Assembly (NCBI GenBank): GCA_021851785.1
Contig: JAJZBV010000017.1
Span: forward strand, 1-60,441
DNA length: 60,441 nucleotides
Direction: 5' to 3'
Origin: Pseudomonadota bacterium
Lineage (GTDB): Bacteria; Pseudomonadota; Alphaproteobacteria; Acetobacterales; Acetobacteraceae
Under the pieces are notes generated by a model. That model had not been told where the DNA came from. It worked only from the letters and a program-made list of their open reading frames with translations, and did no database searches. Position numbers and translations under genes: made by a program. Shown piece after piece: positions 25,455 through 38,635 of the stretch (the stretch's first letter is position 1; every line of letters starts with the position of its first letter).

Positions 25455-26534
25455 ATGGGTATCGGCCTCGTCTCGGGCACAAACCGGGGGTTACAAACTA
25501 CAAAAGCCGGGTTGTGTTATCGGCTGGGCGCGCCGCTCCTCGGCTTGGCGCTGCTCGCGGGCGCGAGCCGGCCGGCCCAGGCGCTGGTGATCGATCCCGT
25601 TTTTTCGTCCTCGATCACCGGCAGCGCCGACGCCGCGACGATCGAAAGTGACATCACCAACGCAATTAGTTTTTACGATAATACTTTCGTCAATCCGATC
25701 ACGGTCAATATCGATTTTCAAATCACTTCCAGCGCGAGCTTCCTTGGGCAGAGTCTGTCCTCGACCGGGGTGCCATCCTACGCGAGCTATACCTCGGCGC
25801 TCGACGCCAATGCCGTGCAAAACCAGAACGCGGTGGAACTCGGCGGCTATAACCATCTTTCCACCGGCAATCAGGCGCCGCAAATCATGGCGACCACCGC
25901 CGATTTGCGCGCGCTCGGCTTCAATTCGCCGGCAACCCTCACCGACTCCGGGGCGCCGGGTGTGAATTTCGACGGGATCATCACCTTCAATGCCGGCCTC
26001 CTCACCGGCTTCGGCGGTTCGGGCAGCTACGCCCCGAACCCGGTCATTCAGCATGAGATCGACGAGGTGCTCGGCATCGGCGGGCCGGGTTCGACACTCA
26101 ATATCCTCACCAACAATGGCAAGAGTGCAAGCAGCGTCGCGGACGCGCCGGTGATTGACGGGCTCGCCACCATCGGGCCGCTCGACCTGTTCCGCTATTC
26201 CGCGTCGGGGACACCGAGCTATACCAGCTCGGGCTCGGCCAGCTCCTATTTCTCGCTCGATGGCGGGGCGACCGACCTCGTCGCCTTCAACCAGAATTCG
26301 GGCGGCGATTTCGCGGATTGGGGTGGAACCAGCCAGCAGCCGACCACGCCGCCGGAGGTCCAGGATGCTTTCCAGGGTGGGACGAATATCGCCTTGAACC
26401 CGAACTCCCCCGAAGTTCTCGCCCTGCAGGCGATCGGCTATGACACGGTGCCGGAGCCGGCCAGTCTCGCCCTGCTCGGCAGCGCGCTCGCCGGTCTCGC
26501 CCTCGCGCGTCGCCGCGTCACCCGCCGGGCGTGA
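25455..26534 (+). CDS. secreted PEP-CTERM protein with a protease-like fold
   Basis: The 359-residue product has an N-terminal signal segment (LGAPLLGLALLAGASRPAQA) and ends in a textbook PEP-CTERM sorting signal: VPEPASLALLGSALAGLALA followed by RRR. The central region resembles the NF038122-type metalloprotease family found with this signal, with NPVIQHEIDEVLGIGG at the expected place. However, the motif reads HEIDEVLG and not HEXXH, so a zinc-protease activity is doubtful. An exosortase elsewhere in the genome would be needed for processing. ATG 25455 is chosen because GGAG is 8 nt upstream. The gene is monocistronic, 156 bp before secA. Confidence 0.82.
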   Translation: MGIGLVSGTNRGLQTTKAGLCYRLGAPLLGLALLAGASRPAQALVIDPVFSSSITGSADAATIESDITNAISFYDNTFVNPITVNIDFQITSSASFLGQSLSSTGVPSYASYTSALDANAVQNQNAVELGGYNHLSTGNQAPQIMATTADLRALGFNSPATLTDSGAPGVNFDGIITFNAGLLTGFGGSGSYAPNPVIQHEIDEVLGIGGPGSTLNILTNNGKSASSVADAPVIDGLATIGPLDLFRYSASGTPSYTSSGSASSYFSLDGGATDLVAFNQNSGGDFADWGGTSQQPTTPPEVQDAFQGGTNIALNPNSPEVLALQAIGYDTVPEPASLALLGSALAGLALARRRVTRRA

Positions 26535-26690
26535 GGCACGCCGCCGGCTCACCCGCGGGCCGCCGCCAGGCGGCGGGCGCGTTGACCGGCGCCAGGGGTC
26601 GCCTTATCTGACAGCCAGAGCCCTGTCCCGGCCGAGGCGCGGGGGTGGGGTGTGCCCTGTCGCCAGCGCCCCGACCCGGAAGGCTATCGC

Positions 26691-29405
26691 ATGTTCGCCC
26701 GCATCGCCCGCTCTCTCTTCGGCACGGCCAATGACCGCTCGCTCAAGGCTTACCAACGCCGGGTGCCGGAAATCAATGCGCTCGAACCCACGATAGCGGC
26801 TCTCTCCGACGACGCGCTGCGCGGCCAGACAACGGCGCTCCGTGCCCGCCTCGCCGATGGGGCGAGCCTCGACGACATCCTGCCGAAAGCCTTCGCGACC
26901 GTGCGCGAGGCCGCGAAACGGGTGCTCGGGCTCCGCCATTTCGACGTGCAATTGATCGGCGGCATGGTGCTGCATGACGGCAAGATCGCCGAGATGAAAA
27001 CCGGCGAGGGGAAAACCCTGGTCGCGACCCTTCCGGTCTATCTCAATGCCCTCGCCGGCACCGGCGTGCATGTGGTGACGGTGAACGACTATCTCGCCCG
27101 CCGCGACGCCGAATGGATGGGCCGGGTTTACGCCTTTCTCGGCATGACCACCGGGGTCATCGTCCACGGGCTCGATGATTCCGAGCGCCGCGCCGCCTAT
27201 GCCGCCGATATCACCTACGGCACCAACAACGAATTCGGCTTCGACTATCTGCGCGACAACATGAAATACCGTCTCGAGGACATGGTGCAGCGCGATTTCG
27301 GCTACGCCATCGTCGACGAGGTGGACAGCATCCTGATCGACGAGGCGCGCACGCCGCTGATCATCTCCGGCCCGGCCGAGGATTCCTCCGATCTCTACCG
27401 CCGCGTCGACGAGGTCGTCGCCGAGATCGTCAAGGATCCGGCCAATTTCGACAAGGACGAAAAACTCCGGACGGCGACGCTGACCGAATCCGGCGCCGGC
27501 GCGGTCGAGGACGCGCTGCGTGAAGCCGGCATCCTGACCGAGGGCAATCTCTATGACATTTTCAACGTCACCCTCGTCCACCACGTCCAGCAATCCTTGC
27601 GCGCGCAGACCTTGTTCACCCGCGACGTCGATTACATCGTGCGCCCCACCGGGACACAGGGCAAGGTCATCATCATCGATGAGTTCACCGGCCGGATGAT
27701 GGAGGGGAGACGCTATTCGGAGGGGCTGCATCAGGCGCTCGAAGCCAAGGAGCATGTCGAGATCCAGCCGGAGAACCAGACCCTGGCCTCGATCACCTTT
27801 CAGAATTATTTCCGCCTTTACCCCAAGCTCGCCGGGATGACCGGGACGGCGATGACCGAAGCCGACGAGTTCGCCGAGATCTACAAGCTCGATGTCGTCG
27901 AGATCCCGACCAATGTCGCGGTGACGCGCGACGATCAGGATGACGAGGTCTATCGCACGGCGGCGGAGAAATACGAGGCGGTGGCGAAGCTCATCGCCGA
28001 ATGCCGCGACCGCCGCCAGCCGGTTCTGGTCGGCACCGTCAGCATCGAGAAAAGCGAAATCCTGAGCGGGCTTCTCAAGAAGAAAAAAATACCGCACGCC
28101 GTTCTCAATGCCCGCTTTCACGAGCAGGAAGCGGAAATCATCGCCCAGGCGGGTGCTCCCGGCGCGGTCACCATCGCCACCAACATGGCCGGGCGCGGCA
28201 CCGATATCAAGCTCGGCGGCAATCTGGAGATGCGCCTCAAGCATGAACTCGCCGAGATCAGCGATGACGCCGCCCGCGCCGAGGTGATCCGCGCCGAACT
28301 CGACGCCGCCCAGGATATCGTCAAACGCGGCGGCGGGCTGTTCGTGATCGGCACCGAGCGGCACGAAAGCCGCCGCATCGACAATCAGCTTCGCGGCCGT
28401 TCGGGCCGCCAGGGCGATCCTGGCGCCTCGCGGTTCTACCTCTCGCTCGAAGACGATCTCATGCGCATCTTCGGCTCCGACCGCATGGGAGGATTGCTGC
28501 AAAAACTCGGTCTCAAGGACGGCGAGGCGATCGTCCATCCCTGGATCAACAAGGCGCTCGAAAAAGCGCAGAAAAAAGTCGAAGCCCGCAATTTCGACAT
28601 GCGCAAGAACGTCCTGCGTTATGATGACGTCGTCAATGCGCAGCGCAAGGAGGTCTACGCCCAGCGCCGCGAATTCATGCACACCGAGGATGTCAACGAA
28701 ACCATCAACGAGATGCGCGAGGAAGTGGTCGCGACGTTGATCGCGCGACGCATTTCCGAACGCAGCTTCGCCGAGCAATGGCAGAGCGACGAATTGGCCG
28801 AAGACGTTCGTCGGGTTCTCAACCTCGATCTGCCGGTCGCCGAATGGGCGAAGGAAGAGGAAATCACCGCCGAGGACGTGCAGCGCCGCATCCAGCGCGC
28901 GGCTGAAACCCATCTCGCGGCCAAGGCCTCGAATGTCGGTCCCGATCTGATGCGTTTCATCGAGAAATCCCTGCTCCTGCAAGTGCTCGATCAGGCGTGG
29001 AAGGAGCATCTTCTGGCGCTCGACCATTTGCGCCAGGGCATTGGTCTGCGCGCCTATGGCCAGCGCGATCCGCTGAATGAATACAAGAGCGAGGCCTTCA
29101 CTCTGTTCAACGCCATGCTCGATGAATTGAAAGAGCGGGTGACGATGCTGCTCTCCCGTGTCGAGCTGTCGCCCGATGCGCCGCCGACGCCGGATTTCCA
29201 GCCGCCGCCGCGGGCAATGGCGGAACTGCATCCGGCGCCGGTTTCGGTCATGCAAGCCTTCGAGCCGATGGGCGCCGAGGATGGCGGCGTCGCGGTCGTG
29301 GCGGAGGATCAACGCGATCAGGATCCTTGGGCCAATACACCACGCAACGCGCCCTGCCCCTGCGGTTCGGGGAAAAAATACAAGCATTGTCACGGCCGCA
29401 CTTGA
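26691..29405 (+). CDS. secA: preprotein translocase ATPase SecA
   Basis: The 904-residue motor drives post-translational export through SecYEG. Walker A MKTGEGKT is at 102-109, the DEAD-type motif is in [15 protein letters not shown], the helicase-like second half has [15 protein letters not shown] and [18 protein letters not shown], and the C-terminus has the Zn-binding, SecB-interacting [17 protein letters not shown] 26691 has GGAAGG 7 nt upstream and gives the family N-terminus. It is full length. The carbonic anhydrase gene begins 16 bp later and may be co-transcribed. Confidence 0.98.
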   Translation: MFARIARSLFGTANDRSLKAYQRRVPEINALEPTIAALSDDALRGQTTALRARLADGASLDDILPKAFATVREAAKRVLGLRHFDVQLIGGMVLHDGKIAEMKTGEGKTLVATLPVYLNALAGTGVHVVTVNDYLARRDAEWMGRVYAFLGMTTGVIVHGLDDSERRAAYAADITYGTNNEFGFDYLRDNMKYRLEDMVQRDFGYAIVDEVDSILIDEARTPLIISGPAEDSSDLYRRVDEVVAEIVKDPANFDKDEKLRTATLTESGAGAVEDALREAGILTEGNLYDIFNVTLVHHVQQSLRAQTLFTRDVDYIVRPTGTQGKVIIIDEFTGRMMEGRRYSEGLHQALEAKEHVEIQPENQTLASITFQNYFRLYPKLAGMTGTAMTEADEFAEIYKLDVVEIPTNVAVTRDDQDDEVYRTAAEKYEAVAKLIAECRDRRQPVLVGTVSIEKSEILSGLLKKKKIPHAVLNARFHEQEAEIIAQAGAPGAVTIATNMAGRGTDIKLGGNLEMRLKHELAEISDDAARAEVIRAELDAAQDIVKRGGGLFVIGTERHESRRIDNQLRGRSGRQGDPGASRFYLSLEDDLMRIFGSDRMGGLLQKLGLKDGEAIVHPWINKALEKAQKKVEARNFDMRKNVLRYDDVVNAQRKEVYAQRREFMHTEDVNETINEMREEVVATLIARRISERSFAEQWQSDELAEDVRRVLNLDLPVAEWAKEEEITAEDVQRRIQRAAETHLAAKASNVGPDLMRFIEKSLLLQVLDQAWKEHLLALDHLRQGIGLRAYGQRDPLNEYKSEAFTLFNAMLDELKERVTMLLSRVELSPDAPPTPDFQPPPRAMAELHPAPVSVMQAFEPMGAEDGGVAVVAEDQRDQDPWANTPRNAPCPCGSGKKYKHCHGRT

Positions 29406-29421
29406 GCGGAACATCGCGCGC

Positions 29422-30036
29422 ATGGACGCCTTGATCACCGGCTATCATCGCTTTCGTCAAATCGGCTGGCCGGAGCATCGCCGGCGCTTTTCGACGCTGG
29501 CGACGGAAGGGCAATCCCCGCGCGCGATGGTGATCGCCTGCTCCGATAGCCGGGTCGATCCGTCGTTGATTTTCGATGCCTCGCCGGGGGAAATTTTCAC
29601 CGTGCGCAACATCGCCGCCCTGGTCCCGCCTTATGCTCCCGATGCCAAGCATCATGGCACCAGCGCCGCGCTCGAATTTGGCGTGCGCGTGTTGCGGGTT
29701 TCCGAACTCATCGTGCTCGGCCACGCGATGTGCGGCGGCGTCAACGCGCTACTGCATGGCTCGCCGCTCGCCGATGGCGAATTCATCAATGCCTGGGTTT
29801 CGATCGCCGAGCGCGCGCGTCGCCGCACGCTCGCCGCGACGGCGCCGGAGGACGCGCAAACGACGTGCGAATTCGAAACCATAAAACTTTCCTTGGAAAA
29901 TCTTCGCACCTTCCCCTGGATCGCCGAGGCCGCGGCGGAAGGCGATTTGCATCTCCGCGGTGCTTCCTTCGACATTCGCAGTGGCGTTCTCTCGCTGCTC
30001 GGCGATGATGGCCAGTTCCGCCCGCTGCCGAATTAG
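29422..30036 (+). CDS. beta-class carbonic anhydrase
   Basis: The 204-residue product interconverts CO2 and bicarbonate. Zn ligands are Cys40 and Asp42 in CSDSR (Arg44 pairs with the Asp) and His101 and Cys104 in GHAMCGG, the complete beta-class set. The signature TVRNIAALVPPY lies between. No signal peptide is present, so it is cytoplasmic. The gene directly follows secA; no strong ribosome site was found before ATG 29422, and translation may depend on secA read-through. A serine protease gene begins 10 bp after the stop. Confidence 0.93.
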   Translation: MDALITGYHRFRQIGWPEHRRRFSTLATEGQSPRAMVIACSDSRVDPSLIFDASPGEIFTVRNIAALVPPYAPDAKHHGTSAALEFGVRVLRVSELIVLGHAMCGGVNALLHGSPLADGEFINAWVSIAERARRRTLAATAPEDAQTTCEFETIKLSLENLRTFPWIAEAAAEGDLHLRGASFDIRSGVLSLLGDDGQFRPLPN

Positions 30037-30046
30037 GCGGGTTGGC

Positions 30047-30835
30047 GTGATCGCATGGCGCGCGGCGGCCTTCGCTTGCGCGATCGTCTTCGCAAGCGTG
30101 CCGCCGGCCCGCCCGGTGTTCGCGGCCGACGTCCAGTTCGCCGAGCCATCGCCATCCTCGACGATCCTGCCCGGCATCGGTCGCGATGACGATCGCCAGC
30201 CGGTCAATCCCGCCGATTTTCCCTGGCGGGCGCTTGGCCGCGTGCAAACCGCGCTCGGCGGCCACTGCACCGGCTTCATGGTCGCGCCGCGCATAGCGAT
30301 CACGGCGGCGCATTGCCTTTTCCGTCAGCGCACCCGCCTCATCATTCAACCCCGCCTGATCCATTTTTTACTGGCCACCAATCGCGGCAACGCCGCCGGG
30401 GTGGCGCTCGTCGCCGATTTCGCCATCGCGCCCGGCTATGATCCGTTTCATGAATCAGAGAGCGCCGGCGCGGATTGGGCGGTATTGACGCTGTCCGCCC
30501 CCTTGGTCCGCGAAGGCGAGTATCTGCGCCTCGACCGCACGCTGCCGCCGCCGCGCACACCGGCCTTGCTCGGCGGCTACAGCAAGGATCATATCGAAAT
30601 CATCGAGGCCGATCTCCATTGCCTGATCGCCGAGCAGATCCGCGACGCGCGCGGCGAAACGCTGCTGCATCATACCTGCCACGCGACTTCGGGCAGCAGC
30701 GGCGCGCCGCTATTGTTTCGCCTCGCAAGCGGCGAATGGCGGGTCGCCGGGGTCCAGATCGGCTCGGTCGTCAATCATGCCGGCGGCATCGCGGTGCCCG
30801 CGGCATCGATCCCGCCGAGCGCGATCGGGCGCTGA
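30047..30835 (+). CDS. secreted trypsin-like (S1/V8-type) serine protease
   Basis: The 262-residue product has a signal peptide (about 1-26, ending PVFA) and a chymotrypsin-like domain: His89 in ITAAHC, Asp143 in AGADWAVLTL and Ser218 in SGSSGAPLL form the triad. The Cys of AAHC and several others could form disulfides, consistent with export to the periplasm or outside. GTG 30047 was chosen because it directly precedes the hydrophobic signal core and has AGGCGGG upstream; longer in-frame starts lie inside the carbonic anhydrase gene. No PDZ domain is present, so it is not DegP-like. The substrate is unknown. Confidence 0.83.
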   Translation: MIAWRAAAFACAIVFASVPPARPVFAADVQFAEPSPSSTILPGIGRDDDRQPVNPADFPWRALGRVQTALGGHCTGFMVAPRIAITAAHCLFRQRTRLIIQPRLIHFLLATNRGNAAGVALVADFAIAPGYDPFHESESAGADWAVLTLSAPLVREGEYLRLDRTLPPPRTPALLGGYSKDHIEIIEADLHCLIAEQIRDARGETLLHHTCHATSGSSGAPLLFRLASGEWRVAGVQIGSVVNHAGGIAVPAASIPPSAIGR

Positions 30836-30837
30836 TT

Positions 30838-31983
30838 TCACAGATCGCGCGCGATCAGCTCCTTCATGATCTCGTTGCTGCCGCCATAGATTCTTTGCAC
30901 CCTGGCATCGGTGTAGCGGTGCGCGATGGGATACTCGGCCATATAGCCATAGCCGCCGAAAAGTTGCAGGCAGGCGTCTATGGTCTTGCCTTGCATTTCG
31001 CTCGTCCAGTATTTCGCCATCGCGGCGGTGCTGACATCGAGCGTCCCGGCGAGCAACCGTTCGATGCAATCATCGACGAACACCCGCGCGACCCGCGTCG
31101 TGGTCTTGGCTTCGGCGAGAACGAAGCGGGAGTTTTGAAACTCCAACAGGGTTTTGCCGAAGGCGCGGCGGCCGCGGGCGTAGGCGATGGTCTCGGCCAG
31201 CGCCGCCTCCATCGCGGCAACCGCGCCGACCGCGATCACCAGGCGCTCTTGCGGCAGTTGCTGCATCAACTGCGCGAAGCCGCGATCAGGCTCGATCCCG
31301 AGCAGGTTTTCCGCCGGAACCACCACGTCGTCGAAGAAAAGTTCGGAGGTGTCCTGTGCGTGTTTGCCGATTTTTTCGAGATTGCGGCCGCGCCGGAAGC
31401 CATGCGCGCCGGCGGTTTCGACGGCGATCAGCGAAATCCCCTTCGCTCCGACATCAACCCGCGTCTTGGCGGCGACGATGACGATGTCGGCAAGCTGGCC
31501 ATTGCTGATGAAGGTTTTCTGGCCGTTGATGACGAAGGTTTCGCCAACCCGCCGTGCCGTGGTGCGGATCGCCTGCAAATCGGAGCCGGCGTCCGGTTCG
31601 GTCATGGCGATCGCCGCGATCATCTCGCCGGAGGCCATGCGCGGCAGCCAGCGGCGCTTTTGCTCGCTGGTGCCGTAATGAAGAAAATAGGGCGCGATGA
31701 TGGCGTTGTGCAGCGAGATCGCGAAATCGCCGAAACCGATCGCGGCGAGTTCCTCAATCAGGATCGCCTCATGACGAAAATCGCCGCCGCCGCCGCCGAA
31801 TTCGGCCGGCATGCTGGCGCAGAGCAGCCCAGCCTCGCCCGCCCGCCGCCAGGCCTCGCGCGCGACCATGCCGGTGCGCCGCCACTCCGCGATATGCGGC
31901 ACCACTTCGGCGGCGAAAAACCGCCGCGCGGTGTCGCGAAACAGGGTCAGTTCCGCGGCTTGATCGGCTGCGCTCGCGTCCAT
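30838..31983 (-). CDS. acyl-CoA dehydrogenase
   Basis: The 381-residue flavoprotein has the acyl-CoA dehydrogenase layout: N-terminal helical domain, AIAMTEPDAGSDLQAI (FAD-binding middle domain), FVINGQKTFISNGQLAD, and the C-terminal QLFGGYGYMAEYPIAHRY and RIYGGSNEIMKELIARDL. It catalyses alpha,beta-desaturation of an acyl-CoA in the cytoplasm, passing electrons to ETF. The start lies 13 bp after the thiolase stop with GGGAGGG upstream, so the two beta-oxidation-type genes form an operon. Chain-length preference cannot be read. Confidence 0.93.
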   Translation of the reverse strand: MDASAADQAAELTLFRDTARRFFAAEVVPHIAEWRRTGMVAREAWRRAGEAGLLCASMPAEFGGGGGDFRHEAILIEELAAIGFGDFAISLHNAIIAPYFLHYGTSEQKRRWLPRMASGEMIAAIAMTEPDAGSDLQAIRTTARRVGETFVINGQKTFISNGQLADIVIVAAKTRVDVGAKGISLIAVETAGAHGFRRGRNLEKIGKHAQDTSELFFDDVVVPAENLLGIEPDRGFAQLMQQLPQERLVIAVGAVAAMEAALAETIAYARGRRAFGKTLLEFQNSRFVLAEAKTTTRVARVFVDDCIERLLAGTLDVSTAAMAKYWTSEMQGKTIDACLQLFGGYGYMAEYPIAHRYTDARVQRIYGGSNEIMKELIARDL

Positions 31984-31996
31984 CTATCCCTCCCGC

Positions 31997-33178
<1,182 letters not shown>

Positions 33179-33275
33179 GACGGCATCTCCTCCGAGGTTT
33201 TTCTTGCGCGCAACCCTCGCAAGCCGGGTCTCCGCCGTCAATCGGTGGCGAGAAAGGCGGGGCAGCCCCGAAGGC

Positions 33276-33299
33276 GGGGGCGGACGGCACTCCGCCCCC
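33276..33299 (-). terminator. hairpin downstream of the branched-chain amino acid binding protein gene
   Basis: Bases 33276-33284 and 33291-33299 form a 9-bp GC stem with a 6-base loop, 16 bp after the stop of the binding-protein gene and before the thiolase start. It could end the liv transcript. No T tract follows. Confidence 0.45.
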
Positions 33300-33314
33300 G
33301 ATCGGCCATGCGGC

Positions 33315-34415
33315 TTACATTTCGTGATAGTTGCCGTCGTGCCAGACATAGAAGACGTAATCCGGCTTGGTCACATCGCCCTTGGCATCGAAGCCGATCG
33401 GGCCGAGAACGCTGTCCCACGGGCCGCCGGTTTTCAGCTCGGCGGCCACTTTCTTCGGATCGACCGTGCCGGCTTTCTGCGCCGCTTCCGCCCAGATCTG
33501 CACGGCGGCATAGGAATAGAGCACATAGCCCTCGGGATCGATGTTCTTGGCCTGGAATTCCTTGACGACGGCCGCCGCCGTCGGGCGTTTGCGCGGATCG
33601 GAGGCGAAGGTCATCATCGTCCCCTCGCCGGTCGCGCCGGTGATCTGCCAGAATTCCGAGGTGACGAGGGCATCGCCGCTGATCAGCGTGACCTTCATCC
33701 CCTGTTCCTTGGCCTGGCGGATGATCAGCCCGGCCTCGGTCTGGTAGCCGCCGAGATAGATCACGTTGATGTTCGCGGCCTTGAGCCGGCTGACCAGCGC
33801 CGAGTAATCCCGCTCGCCCGGCACATAGGCGGTATAGAGGGTCTCCTCGAGCCCGGCCTTGTTCATGAATTTCTTGGTCTCATCGGCGAGACCTTTGCCA
33901 TAGGCGGTGTTGTCGTGGAGGATGGCGATGTTCTGACCTTTGAAATGGGCCGCGATGTACTCGCCGGCAACCTCGCCTTGCTGATCGTCGCGGCCGCAGA
34001 CGCGAAAAGTATTCCAGCCGCCATTATCGGTATAGGCGGGGTTGGTGGAGGCGGGCGAGATCTGTAGCACGCCTTGTTCGAGATAGACCTTGCTCGCCGG
34101 GATCGAACTCGAGGAGCAGAAATGCCCATCGACGAACACCACCCCCTTGTCGGCGAGCTGGTTCGCGACCGAGACCGCCTGCTTGGGGTCGCACGCGTCA
34201 TCGCCCTCGGTCAAGACCAGTTGCTTGCCGAGCACGCCGCCATGGGCGTTGATATCGGCCACCGCCTGTTCGGCCCCTTCCTTCATTTGCGCGCCGAAGG
34301 TGGCGTTGGAGCCGGTGAGCGGGCCGGCGGAGGCGATCTGGATCTGTGCCTCGGCCGGGGCCGCGATGGCGAGCGGCAGTAAAACGGTGCCGGCCAGCAG
34401 AAGAGATTTCGTCAT
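33315..34415 (-). CDS. livJ: branched-chain amino acid ABC transporter, periplasmic binding protein
   Basis: The 366-residue product has a signal peptide (residues 1-23, ending in APAEA) and the Leu/Ile/Val-binding type 1 fold: IQIASAGPLTGSNATFGAQM, the Cys pair in GDDACDPK and HFCSSSS, ISPASTNPAYT and the conserved NTAYGKGLADE. It captures branched-chain or related amino acids and delivers them to LivHM. GGGAGA lies before ATG 34415. It is the last gene of a complete five-gene liv operon; a hairpin follows the stop. True ligand may be another amino acid or small acid. Confidence 0.94.
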   Translation of the reverse strand: MTKSLLLAGTVLLPLAIAAPAEAQIQIASAGPLTGSNATFGAQMKEGAEQAVADINAHGGVLGKQLVLTEGDDACDPKQAVSVANQLADKGVVFVDGHFCSSSSIPASKVYLEQGVLQISPASTNPAYTDNGGWNTFRVCGRDDQQGEVAGEYIAAHFKGQNIAILHDNTAYGKGLADETKKFMNKAGLEETLYTAYVPGERDYSALVSRLKAANINVIYLGGYQTEAGLIIRQAKEQGMKVTLISGDALVTSEFWQITGATGEGTMMTFASDPRKRPTAAAVVKEFQAKNIDPEGYVLYSYAAVQIWAEAAQKAGTVDPKKVAAELKTGGPWDSVLGPIGFDAKGDVTKPDYVFYVWHDGNYHEM

Positions 34416-34471
34416 GAGATCAGTCTCCCTTTTGTTGCACGTGGTGAAGCGGGTGGCAGCCTCTCTTCCGA

Positions 34472-37325
<2,854 letters not shown>

Positions 37326-37385
37326 AGCCCTTCCCCCCGTTCGGCTTAGGCGAGGGCGCCCGCCCGGCGCGGGCGATGCGCGGGC

Positions 37386-38300
37386 TCATACCTTCTCCAC
37401 ATCGGCCCGCCCGAGCAGCCCGGTCGGGAGGAAGATCAGGGTGATGGCCAGGATCGAGAACGCCGCGACGTCCTTGTATTGGACGCTGAAATACGCCGAC
37501 CAGAAGGTCTCGATCAGGCCGATCAGGAGGCCGCCCAGCACCGCCCCCGGCAGCGAGCCGATACCGCCGAGCACGGCGGCGGTGAACGCCTTCACCCCGG
37601 CGACGAAGCCGATATAAAAATCGATGGCCCCGTAATAGAGGAGAAACAACAGCCCGGCGACGGCGGCCAGCGCCGCGCCGATGACGAAAGTGAGGCCGAT
37701 CGTGCGGTCGGTATCGATGCCCAGCAGGCTGGCCATTTTGAGATCCTGCTCGCAAGCCCGCATCGCCCGCCCGAGCGGCGTCTTCGTCACCAGCCAGGTG
37801 AACAGGCCGAGACAGAGCACGGTGGTGATGGCGATCGCGATCTGCATCCAGGAGAGCTGCACCGCGAAGCCGCCGGCCCGGGTGAGCACGAGCCCGCCGG
37901 GGAGCAGCGGCGCCAGCGGCTTGACCCGCGCGCCCTGGGTCACCTGGGCGAAATTCTGCAAGGTGATCGACATGCCGATGGCGCTGATCAAGGGGGCGAG
38001 ACGAAACGAGCCGCGCAACGGCCGATAGGCGACCCGCTCGATGGTCCAGCCATAAAGTGCTGCGAGGGCGGCGGCGAAAACGAGGGTGATGGCGAGCGCC
38101 AGCGGGACGGCGGTGATCCCGAGCGAGGCCAGCCCGGAAAGCGCGATCAGCGAGAGAAAGGCGCCGATCATGAACACATCGCCATGGGCGAAATTGATCA
38201 TGCCGATGATGCCATAAACCATGGTGTAGCCGACCGCGATCAGCCCGTAGATCATGCCGAGCGTGATCCCGTTGATCAGTTGCTGCAATGCATAAGCCAA
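37386..38300 (-). CDS. livH: branched-chain amino acid ABC transporter permease LivH
   Basis: The 304-residue permease has eight or so transmembrane helices, the family N-terminus [39 protein letters not shown] and the [15 protein letters not shown] loop that contacts the ATPases. TTG 38300 is favoured since it gives the usual M-AYALQQL start and has AGGGGG 5 nt upstream; GTG 38306, two codons earlier, abuts that site. It heads the livHMGFJ-type operon and is divergent from tRNA-Val. Confidence 0.92.
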   Translation of the reverse strand: MAYALQQLINGITLGMIYGLIAVGYTMVYGIIGMINFAHGDVFMIGAFLSLIALSGLASLGITAVPLALAITLVFAAALAALYGWTIERVAYRPLRGSFRLAPLISAIGMSITLQNFAQVTQGARVKPLAPLLPGGLVLTRAGGFAVQLSWMQIAIAITTVLCLGLFTWLVTKTPLGRAMRACEQDLKMASLLGIDTDRTIGLTFVIGAALAAVAGLLFLLYYGAIDFYIGFVAGVKAFTAAVLGGIGSLPGAVLGGLLIGLIETFWSAYFSVQYKDVAAFSILAITLIFLPTGLLGRADVEKV

Positions 38301-38506
38301 ACCCACCCCCTGCGTGATCCGCCATGACGCCGCTTGGCGCGAACCCAAGCCCAAACCCTGGCCCAACCAAAGCATGCTGCATGCCAGCCATGCAAGCGAG
38401 ACCGGGTCCGAACCGGGAGATCGCTCAAACCGCCCCGCGCCTCTTGCATCGGGCGGGGCTTGGCTTTAGGAACCGCGCTAGCCTCGTCTTCTCCCTTCAT
38501 GGCAGC

Positions 38507-38581
38507 GGGTGCGTAGCTCAGCGGGAGAGCATCGCCTTCACACGGCGGGGGTCGCAGGTTCAATCCCTGCCGCACCCACCA
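38507..38581 (+). tRNA. tRNA-Val (anticodon CAC)
   Basis: A complete cloverleaf can be drawn: acceptor stem GGGTGCG/CGCACCC, D stem GCTC/GAGC, anticodon stem TCGCC/GGCGG with loop TTCACAC giving anticodon CAC, T stem GCAGG/CCTGC with loop TTCAATC, discriminator A and an encoded CCA (38579-38581). It reads GTG valine codons. It sits between the liv operon and the restriction-modification gene; tRNA 3' ends are common integration sites. Confidence 0.96.
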
Positions 38582-38635
38582 ATGATTTCAAAGGGTTAAT
38601 GGCGGATTGGTGGGCGGCGGAAACGCCTGGCGCGC

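Noticed and set aside
26535-26690. GC-rich inverted repeats before secA as terminator
   Set aside because: The short GCCGCC/GGCGGC repeats are expected by chance at this GC content and have no T tract.
26604-29438. 944-codon open frame antisense to secA
   Set aside because: It is a codon-bias shadow of secA in a high-GC genome. secA is unambiguous on the plus strand, and the antisense product has no recognisable domain and is Arg/Asp/His-rich.
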